Notes: a model not told the origin generated them from the letters alone. DNA of 5,798 nucleotides from Dehalococcoidia bacterium (GCA_030691775.1 JAUYDN010000028.1:1-5798), one strand, 5' to 3'; shown: positions 1 through 4,349, numbered from the stretch's first letter. Numbers and translations: made by a program.

Positions 1-74
1 CGAAGAATCTGGTGGTGGGGAGGCGTTGTCTTATTCCCCCACTCTGAGATTCTTCGCTTCGCTCCAGAATGACA
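1..74. repeat. Dispersed hairpin repeat, cut by the left window edge
   Basis: CGAAGAATCT (1-10) is the exact inverse of AGATTCTTCG (47-56), and GGTGGGG (14-20) can pair with CCCCACT (37-43) inside it, so 1-56 folds on itself. The stretch 36-56 is nearly the same as 4066-4086 (two differences in 21 bases), and CCAGAATGACA (64-74) matches CCAGGATGACA (4121-4131). This shows two copies of one repeat family in the window. The GAATGACA end and its inverse TGTCATTCT look like a common intergenic repeat type of Dehalococcoidia-like genomes, which is recollection rather than a search result. The element probably continues left of base 1. Confidence 0.7.
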
Positions 75-236
75 CCCATTTCTATCCTTGTTAGTATCGG
101 GAATGATATTAATGAGACAAGCTCCAAGGGTCGCCCCTACAATAAGCCCCCACAATAAAATGTTATTCGCTCCAATCTGTGTTGGTGCAGGAAATAAGGC
201 TGACGCTATCGTAGCACTTGCGATAAGGAAATTCAA
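1..236 (-). pseudogene. Possible membrane-protein gene remnant, open to the left edge
   Basis: Read on the minus strand from a TTG at 236-234, the frame stays open to base 1. The first 48 or so residues look like real membrane protein: a hydrophobic segment at about 2-16 (NFLIASATIASALF), a polar turn with PTQIGANN, and a second hydrophobic segment at about 26-44 (LLWGLIVGATLGACLINII). After that the frame runs into the hairpin repeat at 1-74, whose translation (CHSGAKRRI...) is typical of read-through of non-coding repeat. No convincing start exists in this frame. An ATG at 256-254, preceded by GAGGAG only 2 nt away, would join it if the C5 run (minus strand, 243-239) had six Cs. It could be a broken gene, a small gene with a frameshift, or chance; I do not recognise the family. 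Confidence 0.3.
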
Positions 237-249
237 AAGGGGGTCCGCC

Positions 250-279
250 TTGACATCTCTCCTCGTTCCGCACTAACAT
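250..279 (+). promoter_or_regulatory. Sigma-70-like promoter of the crotonase gene
   Basis: Perfect TTGACA (250-255), an 18-bp spacer, then TAACAT (274-279), four of six to consensus. Transcription would begin near 286, giving a leader of about 29 nt that includes the ribosome site GAGGAGG (303-309) of the gene at 315. Confidence 0.55.
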
Positions 280-314
280 AGCCACACAGCACCGCACAGA
301 ACGAGGAGGCAGGC

Positions 315-1166
315 ATGGAATACAAGCAAATTATCTACCAGCCGGGCAAGGTGGCACGCCTGATTCTCAACCGTCCCCGTTATCTCAATGCGCAGAGCCG
401 CATCATGCGGGAGGAGATGGATGATGCTTTTACGCGCGCAATGGAAGATAAACAGGTAGGCGTGGTAGTTTTATCCGGAGTGGGGGATAGTTTTTCCGCC
501 GGGCATGACATCGGCACGCCGGATGAACTCGCCGACCAGAAAGTGCGGGGACCGGAACCCGGCGACCGTTATGGACGCTACAAGCGGATGCGCACCATCT
601 GCCTGGAGTACTGCCTGCGCTGGCGGAGCCTGCCCAAGCCGACCATCGCCATGGTACACGGCTACTGTATTTACGGTGGCTGGATGTTTGCCGCCTCCAT
701 GGATATCCTCTTCGCCGCGGAAGACTCCCTGTTCCTGCCCGGACACACGCAGTACTTTTCGCCGCCGTGGGAAATCGGCACGAAAAAAGCCAAGGAGGTT
801 CTCTTCGAACACCGCTTCCTGAGCGCCTGGGAATGTTATGATTACGGTTTTGTTAACCGTGTTTATCTGCGCGAAACGCTTGAACAGGAGACGCTGGCTT
901 ATGCGGAGCGGGTGGCGGAGAACTGGTTCCGCAATCCCTTCCACGTGCGCACGCAGAAATTCTCCGCCAACCACGCCCAGGACACGATGGGGTTCACCAC
1001 CGCTGTGGAAGCCGCCTACCAGAGCTTCTGTACGATGCAGGGTCTGAGCGGTGGGCAGGTGGCACCACCCAGAGACGGCGGCTATGCGCAGACAGGACTG
1101 GCAAAAAAGAACTTCGAGCTGGCAAAGCCATGGCTGGAGAGTGTGAGAAAAAGGCACGGGGTTTAA
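315..1166 (+). CDS. Crotonase-superfamily protein (enoyl-CoA hydratase/isomerase-like), non-canonical active site
   Basis: A 283-residue soluble protein of the crotonase fold, a family acting on acyl-CoA thioesters. The start is ATG 315, with GAGGAGG five bases upstream. Family marks seen: LNRP at 18-21, the first oxyanion-hole block FSAGHD at 60-65, and the second block HGYCIYGG at 115-122 followed by the usual D130 region (ASMDILFAAEDS). In rat enoyl-CoA hydratase the two catalytic glutamates sit two residues after the GG (Glu144) and 20 residues later (Glu164). The aligned residues here are M124 and H144, and the usual FGxPE is FLPGH. CoA-thioester binding is therefore likely, but simple enoyl-CoA hydration is not assured; isomerase, hydrolase or decarboxylase chemistry is possible. 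The C-terminal third (about 200-283) is longer and more divergent than in a classic hydratase of about 260 residues. It seems to be a single-gene unit with its own promoter, and no beta-oxidation partner lies in the window, so the substrate cannot be guessed. Confidence 0.93.
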   Translation: MEYKQIIYQPGKVARLILNRPRYLNAQSRIMREEMDDAFTRAMEDKQVGVVVLSGVGDSFSAGHDIGTPDELADQKVRGPEPGDRYGRYKRMRTICLEYCLRWRSLPKPTIAMVHGYCIYGGWMFAASMDILFAAEDSLFLPGHTQYFSPPWEIGTKKAKEVLFEHRFLSAWECYDYGFVNRVYLRETLEQETLAYAERVAENWFRNPFHVRTQKFSANHAQDTMGFTTAVEAAYQSFCTMQGLSGGQVAPPRDGGYAQTGLAKKNFELAKPWLESVRKRHGV

Positions 1167-1226
1167 TTAGCAGTCTTTCGATTCACTCGGTGGTTCACCA
1201 GGAATTTAACACGCCGGAATGAACTC

Positions 1227-1255
1227 TTGACAAGACATATTGGGTCTGTTAGTAT
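1227..1255 (+). promoter_or_regulatory. Promoter of the orphan 100-residue gene
   Basis: TTGACA (1227-1232), a 17-bp spacer and TAGTAT (1250-1255), preceded by TG at 1247-1248 as in an extended -10. The expected start of transcription is near 1262, in the middle of the 34-bp palindrome 1248-1281. Confidence 0.6.
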
Positions 1256-1281
1256 TACATTGCAAGTAATGCAATACTAAC
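1248..1281. promoter_or_regulatory. 34-bp palindrome, candidate operator over the -10 box
   Basis: GTTAGTATT (1248-1256) and AATACTAAC (1273-1281) are exact inverses. Inside them CATT (1258-1261) pairs with AATG (1268-1271), with one mismatch (A1257/C1272) between, so 13 of 14 positions are symmetric around a 6-base centre. The palindrome covers the -10 box and the predicted start site and ends directly against the ribosome site. Because half of it lies upstream of the predicted +1, a DNA operator for a dimeric repressor fits better than an RNA hairpin. The regulator is not identifiable from the window. Confidence 0.6.
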
Positions 1282-1293
1282 AGGAGAGTGATC

Positions 1294-1596
1294 ATGAAAC
1301 TAACACCTGCGGGGTTCAAGAAGATCTTGCAAGCAGCATGCCAGGGTACCCTACCAAGAGAAGAGGTGTTAACCTTCAGGCACATCATCGAAGTGGCCGA
1401 GGAGGTAGTGAAAACAAGGGCGTACGTAGATTACGCGGACTACCAAACCGAACTGCTTACGGAGGTCCTCAACGGATTTTGGCCGATTGAAAAGATAGGC
1501 TTCCGGCAGTATACAATTCGCTATGCTCTGAAGCAGAGCGGGTGGCGTCCTGAAAGTAAACCAGCCAGGTTCTATCCTCCAGCTCCAGGGGGATGA
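1294..1596 (+). CDS. Hypothetical protein, 100 residues
   Basis: I do not recognise this protein. I chose ATG 1294 because AGGAG (1282-1286) lies seven bases before it; an in-frame GTG at 1288 would sit on the ribosome site. The product appears soluble, without signal peptide or membrane segment. It opens with MKLTPAGFKKILQAAC, is alpha-helical in character with acidic stretches near 30-60 (EVAEEVV, DYADYQTELLTEVL), has an aromatic block FWPIEKIGFRQYTIRYAL at about 63-80, and ends in a proline-rich tail (YPPAPGG). No zinc motif or clear helix-turn-helix is visible. Its promoter is covered by a 34-bp palindrome, so expression is probably tightly controlled, perhaps by its own product, though that is only inference. 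It converges on rluB with four bases between the stop codons and no terminator. Confidence 0.75.
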   Translation: MKLTPAGFKKILQAACQGTLPREEVLTFRHIIEVAEEVVKTRAYVDYADYQTELLTEVLNGFWPIEKIGFRQYTIRYALKQSGWRPESKPARFYPPAPGG

Positions 1597-1600
1597 TGTT

Positions 1601-2329
1601 CTACCGCTCCAGCAGGCGCGCGATTTCCCGCGCAGTTAACTCTCTGACCTGCCCCTCCTTCAAGTCGCCGAGAGCCAGGTTGCCGGTACGCACTCTTTTC
1701 AACGCCAGAATACGGTATCCCAGCCGCGCGAACATGCGGCGCACTTGCCGCTTCCTGCCCTCGTGGATGGTCAGGCTGTAATTAAAAGGTCTGGCGGTAA
1801 CTTCCTTGACCCGCGCCGGAGAAGTCATCCCTTCATCGAGCCGGATACCGCCTTCCAACTGCTGTTTCTCCACAACGGTCAACTTCCCCTCGATTTGTAC
1901 CAGGTATTCTTTCTCGTGCTCATAGCGTGGGTGGGTAAGACGGTTGGTAAGCTCTCCATCGTTAGTCACGAGCAGGAGCCCGGTGGTGTCTTTATCCAAT
2001 CTGCCGACCGGATAGAGACGGTAACGGCGGTATTTTTCGGGGAGGATATCAAGCACCGTGCGTCCGCCGCGTTCATCGAAGGTGGTGGAGAGGATATCCT
2101 TCGGTTTGTTGAGCATGAGACATATGGGGTTTTCAACGCTCAGCGTCACCGGCGTGCCATCTATCTGCACACGGTCGTGAGAGCTATTAACCGGGTGATT
2201 GAAGCTCTCTGCCACCTGCCCGTTTACGGTGACACGTCCGTTCCGGATAGCATCCGCCATCTTGCGGCGCGAGCCAGCTCCCGCTTCCGTGAGCAGTTTT
2301 ATGAGTGGGACCGTTGGTTCAGTCTTCAT
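1601..2329 (-). CDS. rluB: rRNA pseudouridine synthase, RsuA/RluB family
   Basis: A 242-residue enzyme that isomerises a uridine in ribosomal RNA to pseudouridine. It has the family layout: an N-terminal S4 RNA-binding domain at about 7-55 (LIKLLTEAGAGSRRKMADAI then GRVTVNG), and a catalytic domain with MLNKPKD at 72-78 and the signature GRLDKDTTGLLL at 109-120, in which D112 is the expected catalytic aspartate. The C-terminal block includes EGRKRQVRRMF at 190-200. Length is normal for RsuA/RluB. Single family members in Gram-positive-type genomes are usually called RluB (23S rRNA), but RsuA, RluE or RluF specificity cannot be excluded. The ATG at 2329 has no strong Shine-Dalgarno site; a TTGCCC-17-TATACT promoter ends 12 bases before it, so the leader should be only a few bases. 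The gene is divergent from the lipoprotein gene and convergent with the orphan gene. Confidence 0.95.
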   Translation of the reverse strand: MKTEPTVPLIKLLTEAGAGSRRKMADAIRNGRVTVNGQVAESFNHPVNSSHDRVQIDGTPVTLSVENPICLMLNKPKDILSTTFDERGGRTVLDILPEKYRRYRLYPVGRLDKDTTGLLLVTNDGELTNRLTHPRYEHEKEYLVQIEGKLTVVEKQQLEGGIRLDEGMTSPARVKEVTARPFNYSLTIHEGRKRQVRRMFARLGYRILALKRVRTGNLALGDLKEGQVRELTAREIARLLER

Positions 2330-2341
2330 TCAACCACATCC

Positions 2342-2370
2342 AGTATAGAGATTTTCCCGGGCGAGGGCAA
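2342..2370 (-). promoter_or_regulatory. rluB promoter with near-leaderless spacing
   Basis: On the minus strand TTGCCC (2370-2365), a 17-bp spacer and TATACT (2347-2342). The predicted start of transcription, near 2335, is about six bases before the ATG at 2329, leaving little or no room for a Shine-Dalgarno sequence in the mRNA. Confidence 0.6.
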
Positions 2371-2400
2371 AACTGCTGTAACGAGTGGGGATGGGTGAAA

Positions 2401-2431
2401 CCGATAACTGAAGACTGATTACCGATTACTG
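2401..2431. repeat. Direct repeat in the divergent promoter region
   Basis: CCGATAACTG (2401-2410) and CCGATTACTG (2422-2431) match at nine of ten positions and begin 21 bases apart, two helical turns. They lie between the rluB and lipoprotein promoters, just upstream of the lipoprotein -35 box. They could be a regulator site or simple-sequence debris; the evidence is thin. Confidence 0.3.
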
Positions 2432-2441
2432 GCACACCGTA

Positions 2442-2470
2442 TTGACTATCCAGCCGCGCGGATGTATTCT
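2442..2470 (+). promoter_or_regulatory. Promoter of the lipoprotein gene
   Basis: TTGACT (2442-2447), a 17-bp spacer and TATTCT (2465-2470). Transcription would begin near 2477, giving a leader of about 36 nt that contains the ribosome site GAGGTGAGG (2499-2507). Confidence 0.6.
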
Positions 2471-2512
2471 AACGGAAAGTAATCATTTTAAATACGTCGA
2501 GGTGAGGTTACG

Positions 2513-2998
2513 TTGAATAAAAAATCGTTCGTCCTCGGGCTGGTTATTATCCTGGTTATAACACTCCTGGCTGGCTGTACTTCGACTTCTAAATCCGCCA
2601 ACACGGGCAAATACGAAATCGTGCGCGGGGCTGTTCTGGGTGGAAAGTGGCAGATGTACCAGATGAGGATACACCTTGAATCCGGCGCCGCGTTCGATAT
2701 CGACCTGCTTGACCTGGTGACGAACGATAAAGTGGATGGGTATTTCTACCCGGAGCGGGGGAGCGGCGCTTCTCTGGAAATTAAAGCCGGGGTAAACATC
2801 ATTTATAAAGCTGACCCGGCGGGCATACCGGCAGGCAGTACACTCTCCGACCGCTTCTCGTTTACCGCCAATCAGCCGCTGGGCACCGCATACGTGTTAA
2901 ACTTCCGCAATTCCGGCTCCGAGAAAACCGTCACCATTCTTATGGAGATAATCTATCCCGTCACCGCCGCCATACGGGGTCCGCTGGCTATTAAGTAG
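2513..2998 (+). CDS. Small secreted lipoprotein
   Basis: A 161-residue predicted lipoprotein starting at TTG 2513. The TTG is supported by GAGGTGAGG (2499-2507), five bases upstream, and by the fact that it begins exactly at a classic signal peptide: NKKS, a hydrophobic core at about 6-19, and the lipobox LLAGC with the lipidated cysteine at residue 22. After a Ser/Thr-rich linker (23-32) the mature part, of about 130 residues, alternates hydrophobic and polar residues as in a beta-sandwich (FDIDLLDLV, DGYFYPERGSG, DRFSFTANQPLG, YVLNFRNSGSEKTVTI). This resembles small GOLD/emp24-like extracellular domains, but that is an impression of fold only. It is probably anchored on the outer face of the cell membrane. 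No catalytic motif is visible and function is unknown. It appears monocistronic with its own promoter. Confidence 0.88.
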   Translation: MNKKSFVLGLVIILVITLLAGCTSTSKSANTGKYEIVRGAVLGGKWQMYQMRIHLESGAAFDIDLLDLVTNDKVDGYFYPERGSGASLEIKAGVNIIYKADPAGIPAGSTLSDRFSFTANQPLGTAYVLNFRNSGSEKTVTILMEIIYPVTAAIRGPLAIK

Positions 2999-3022
2999 CC
3001 GGGAATATTAATTGCCTGACTA

Positions 3023-3086
3023 TGATGCGCATCGGCAAAGCGGGTAAGGTGATGGTTTACAGGTGTAGTAACTGAGCCGCGCATCA
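3023..3086. other. Long-range fold-back after the lipoprotein gene
   Basis: TGATGCGC (3023-3030) and GCGCATCA (3079-3086) are exact inverses. Inside them GGC (3034-3036) can pair with GCC (3076-3078), and GTAA (3044-3047) with TTAC (3057-3060), giving a branched RNA-like fold in the 3' region of the lipoprotein transcript. No T-run follows, so it is not a standard terminator. It matches no RNA family that I recognise. Confidence 0.3.
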
Positions 3087-3127
3087 AAGCGCCCGGTGCT
3101 ACTGCAAAATATTACACGGCATACCTA

Positions 3128-3156
3128 TTGACAATTCTGGTTATGTAGGCTATACT
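3128..3156 (+). promoter_or_regulatory. Near-consensus sigma-70 promoter of a short RNA unit
   Basis: Perfect TTGACA (3128-3133), an ideal 17-bp spacer and TATACT (3151-3156), five of six to consensus. It is the strongest promoter in the window. No protein gene follows within reach; a terminator lies about 80-110 bases after the expected start near 3163. Confidence 0.75.
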
Positions 3157-3162
3157 GCTTCT

Positions 3163-3273
3163 CTGGTAACCACTCCTGTAGAAAAGAGGGCTTTATCGGT
3201 TAGGAGTTACGGCGCAGTTTGGTGACCTGAGTCCGCTAAAGGCGGGGAATTCAGCGCCCCGTCTTTATTTTTT
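3163..3273 (+). ncRNA. Candidate small RNA or terminator-type attenuator
   Basis: The stretch from the predicted start of the strong promoter to the T-run is about 110 nt and has no ribosome site with a useful reading frame. Stem 1: ACTCCT (3172-3177) with AGGAGT (3202-3207), holding an inner AAAG/CTTT hairpin (3183-3186, 3191-3194). The 3' half can fold in two exclusive ways. One is the terminator 3238-3266. The other is CTGAGT (3227-3232) with ATTCAG (3249-3254), CCGC (3233-3236) with GCGG (3242-3245), closed by GGCG (3211-3214) with CGCC (3255-3258). That choice is typical of riboswitches and attenuators, but I see no consensus core of a known class (TPP, cobalamin, SAM, FMN, c-di-GMP, ZTP, fluoride, T-box). 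The next gene starts 245 bases past the terminator and has other promoter candidates, so a free-standing small RNA is equally possible. Confidence 0.5.
3238..3273 (+). terminator. Intrinsic terminator of the short RNA unit
   Basis: GGCGGGG (3241-3247) pairs with CCCCGTC (3257-3263) with one G-T wobble, extended by AAA (3238-3240) with TTT (3264-3266), with a nine-base loop. The run TTTATTTTTT (3264-3273) follows at once. Confidence 0.8.
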
Positions 3274-3289
3274 AACCGGGTCTAAATAT

Positions 3290-3364
3290 CGCTTTGTAAC
3301 CAAAATGTTACCGCTTTGTAACATCTTCATAACCCGATGTAACGTTTTTTAATATTTTCGTAAC
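3290..3364 (+). promoter_or_regulatory. 11-bp phased TGTAAC repeat array, candidate response-regulator operator
   Basis: Units ending in GTAAC, GTTAC or ATAAC finish at 3300, 3311, 3322, 3333, 3343 and 3364, with spacings 11, 11, 11, 10 and 21. Six copies thus fall on one face of the helix, with one degenerate place near 3353. The units at 3290-3300 and 3312-3322 are identical (CGCTTTGTAAC). Direct repeats with an 11-bp period are the usual target of OmpR/PhoB/PhoP winged-helix response regulators. Ten bases after the last unit comes TATAGT (3375-3380) with no good -35 box, the layout of a promoter in which the activator array replaces the -35. The likely target is the zinc-ribbon gene at 3518. 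Confidence 0.6.
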
Positions 3365-3374
3365 CATAAAGGTT

Positions 3375-3380
3375 TATAGT
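3375..3380 (+). promoter_or_regulatory. -10 box next to the phased array
   Basis: TATAGT, five of six to consensus, begins ten bases after the last repeat unit. The hexamer 17 bases upstream (ATATTT) is a poor -35. Predicted transcription start is near 3387, giving a leader of about 130 nt before ATG 3518. A second possible promoter, TTGACA (3405-3410), 16 bp, GATAAA (3427-3432), lies just downstream. Confidence 0.45.
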
Positions 3381-3392
3381 TGTATTCCATAG

Positions 3393-3409
3393 GTCAAGGA
3401 GTACTTGAC
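3393..3409. promoter_or_regulatory. Inverted repeat GTCAAG-N5-CTTGAC
   Basis: A perfect six-base inverted repeat (3393-3398 and 3404-3409) with a five-base centre sits directly after the start predicted from TATAGT and overlaps the TTGACA of the second promoter candidate. Its position suits a repressor operator; it could also form a small RNA hairpin early in the leader. Confidence 0.4.
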
Positions 3410-3474
3410 AATAAATAGGATAACAGGATAAAGGTCGTGAGCGGGAACGATAAACACCCGCGAATAAAATGAGA

Positions 3475-3493
3475 AGAGCTCGTTTTGAGCTCT
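3475..3493 (+). promoter_or_regulatory. Leader hairpin before the zinc-ribbon gene
   Basis: AGAGCTC (3475-3481) pairs exactly with GAGCTCT (3487-3493) over a GTTTT loop, ending 11 bases before the ribosome site GGGAGGTGG (3504-3512). An upstream in-frame TTG (3485-3487) lies within this hairpin, which argues against its being the true start. A weaker stem GCGGG (3441-3445) / CCCGC (3457-3461) lies further upstream. Confidence 0.45.
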
Positions 3494-3517
3494 CAGAAAT
3501 TCCGGGAGGTGGCAAAT

Positions 3518-3730
3518 ATGACGGTCTGGAAGTTGAAGAGTTGTCCCCGGTGTAACGGCGACCTCTTCATTCAGCGCGAAACCGATGGCTGGTATGAAGA
3601 GTGCTTGCTGTGCGGTTATCAGCATGACGTGTCTGATTTAATTTCCGTAACCACTGGTGGTCAGATTGTTATCAAGGGCAAAGTAGAAGCCAAAAGCCCA
3701 TATACCAACGTGCGTCCTAACGCGAACTAG
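3518..3730 (+). CDS. Small zinc-ribbon protein
   Basis: A 70-residue protein with two CxxC knuckles, CPRC (C9, C12) and CLLC (C29, C32), spaced to bind one zinc ion as a zinc ribbon; between them is an acidic, aromatic strand (ETDGWYEE). The C-terminal half (about 35-70) holds a beta-rich patch ISVTTGGQIVIKGKVEAKS and no second domain. I chose ATG 3518 because GGGAGGTGG (3504-3512) lies just before it; the in-frame TTG at 3485 lacks a ribosome site and is inside a hairpin. Such proteins can bind nucleic acid or partner proteins, but nothing here shows which, and no function is assigned. The gene stands alone, with an unusually long structured leader and a phased operator array upstream and a strong terminator downstream, so it is probably conditionally expressed. 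Confidence 0.78.
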   Translation: MTVWKLKSCPRCNGDLFIQRETDGWYEECLLCGYQHDVSDLISVTTGGQIVIKGKVEAKSPYTNVRPNAN

Positions 3731-3732
3731 TA

Positions 3733-3774
3733 CCACGGTCTACAAGTCTTGCTTACAAAGCTCCGACACCGTGG
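3733..3774 (+). other. 3' UTR stem between the zinc-ribbon gene and its terminator
   Basis: CCACGGT (3733-3739) is the exact inverse of ACCGTGG (3768-3774), with a 28-base loop that contains short A/G-rich pairing options. It begins right after the stop codon, is followed within ten bases by the terminator hairpin, and would protect or mark the 3' end of the transcript. No known family recognised. Confidence 0.4.
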
Positions 3775-3782
3775 ATAGTCCG

Positions 3783-3817
3783 GAAACCCCTCGCAAACAT
3801 CGAGGGGTTTCTTTTTT
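3783..3817 (+). terminator. Strong intrinsic terminator after the zinc-ribbon gene
   Basis: AAACCCCTCG (3784-3793) pairs perfectly with CGAGGGGTTT (3801-3810), extended by G3783-C3811, with a seven-base loop and the run TTTTTT at 3812-3817. Confidence 0.92.
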
Positions 3818-3870
3818 CCACGACCTCGTTTGGGTGTTGGTCGTAATGGTAGCTTTGTGATTTTTCTTCA

Positions 3871-4139
3871 TGTCATTCTCGGGCTTGCCCCGAGAATCCA
3901 GCCACCAACCCCCTCCTGGATTCCAGCTCCCGTATCACTGTACGGGACAGGTTTCCCTGGAATTATTCATGCCGATTACATCGGCACCACGAAGCAATGA
4001 AAATTGAGTGCCGTCTCTGTCTGCTGTCCAACTGGGACTCTCGTAGGGGGTAATGACCTCCTTTACCCCCACCCTGAGATCCTTCGTCGTCCTTCTGGAG
4101 TTATGGTGGGACGGACTCCTCCAGGATGACAGACACGGC
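3871..4139. repeat. Cluster of nested inverted repeats, MITE-like element
   Basis: This non-coding block is built from hairpins: ATTCTCGGG (3875-3883) with CCCGAGAAT (3889-3897); CCCGTA (3929-3934) with TACGGG (3941-3946); GCCGAT (3971-3976) with ATCGGC (3980-3985); GGGGGTAA (4046-4053) with TTACCCCC (4063-4070); CTGGAG (4095-4100) with CTCCAG (4119-4124). The inner unit 4010-4139 is bounded by GCCGTCTCTGTC and GACAGACACGGC, inverse at 11 of 12 positions, like the ends of a small non-autonomous transposon of 130 bp. The block starts with TGTCATTCT (3871) and carries the near-inverse AGGATGACA at 4123-4131. Part of it matches the repeat at 36-74. I see no transposase frame and no clear target-site duplication. 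Confidence 0.65.
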
Positions 4140-4164
4140 TATTTCCATAGTAATGACATCATGA

Positions 4165-4198
4165 ATCGAGGGGTTTATTGTTTTTGACGACCCGGTCG
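4165..4198. repeat. Partial second copy of the terminator's 3' half
   Basis: ATCGAGGGGTTT (4165-4176) is identical to 3799-3810, and the following T-rich part and ACGACC (4187-4192, compare 3820-3825) also correspond. The left arm of the hairpin is missing, so this copy cannot terminate. With the original it brackets the repeat cluster 3871-4139. CGACC-C-GGTCG (4188-4198) is a small palindrome within it. Confidence 0.45.
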
Positions 4199-4210
4199 AT
4201 TACAATCCAG

Positions 4211-4245
4211 GGGTTACCGAAGCCAATCGTTCCCAATGGTAACCC
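4211..4245. other. Inverted repeat upstream of folK
   Basis: GGGTTACC (4211-4218) and GGTAACCC (4238-4245) are exact inverses with a 19-base centre. No T-run follows, so it is not a terminator on the plus strand; it may be an operator or repeat debris. Confidence 0.3.
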
Positions 4246-4307
4246 TCAGCATTTAATATTGAAAATTTCGAGTTTGTTTGTCAGTTGATAGTTGTCATTT
4301 GGCACTT

Positions 4308-4341
4308 GGGTGGGGGTGTGTGGGGTGGGGTATGCTATACT
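4308..4341 (+). promoter_or_regulatory. folK promoter: G-tract array plus extended -10, leaderless layout
   Basis: TATGCTATACT (4331-4341) contains an extended -10 (TGC before TATACT 4336-4341). No -35 hexamer exists 16-18 bases upstream; that place is taken by four G-tracts (G3, G5, G4, G4 at 4308-4330, loops 1, 5 and 1 when read as the main tracts), a textbook G-quadruplex pattern on the coding strand. The -10 box ends eight bases before ATG 4350, so transcription should begin at or next to the start codon. Confidence 0.55.
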
Positions 4342-4349
4342 AATCGGTG

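Noticed and set aside
88..276. Plus-strand 62-codon frame
   Set aside because: It starts at a TTG without ribosome site and is antisense to a more protein-like hydrophobic frame; composition is not convincing.
471..1157. Minus-strand 228-codon frame
   Set aside because: Antisense shadow of the crotonase gene, whose motifs are clear on the plus strand.
1185..1210. Terminator after the crotonase gene (GGTG-GTT-CACC)
   Set aside because: Only a four-base stem and no T-run follows.
1745..2398. Plus-strand 217-codon frame
   Set aside because: Antisense shadow of rluB; no family motif or ribosome site.
3163..3273. Known riboswitch, tmRNA, SRP RNA or RNase P RNA
   Set aside because: I could not find the conserved cores of these classes; length and motifs do not fit.
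3290..3364. CRISPR array reading of the TGTAAC repeats
   Set aside because: The 11-bp period and lack of 20-40-bp repeats and spacers fit an operator array, not CRISPR.
3485..3517. N-terminal extension of the zinc-ribbon protein from TTG 3485
   Set aside because: The TTG lies in a hairpin, has no ribosome site, and the extension reads through the real Shine-Dalgarno of ATG 3518.
3374..3625. Minus-strand 83-codon frame
   Set aside because: Runs through the leader and the antisense of the zinc-ribbon gene; no recognisable motif.
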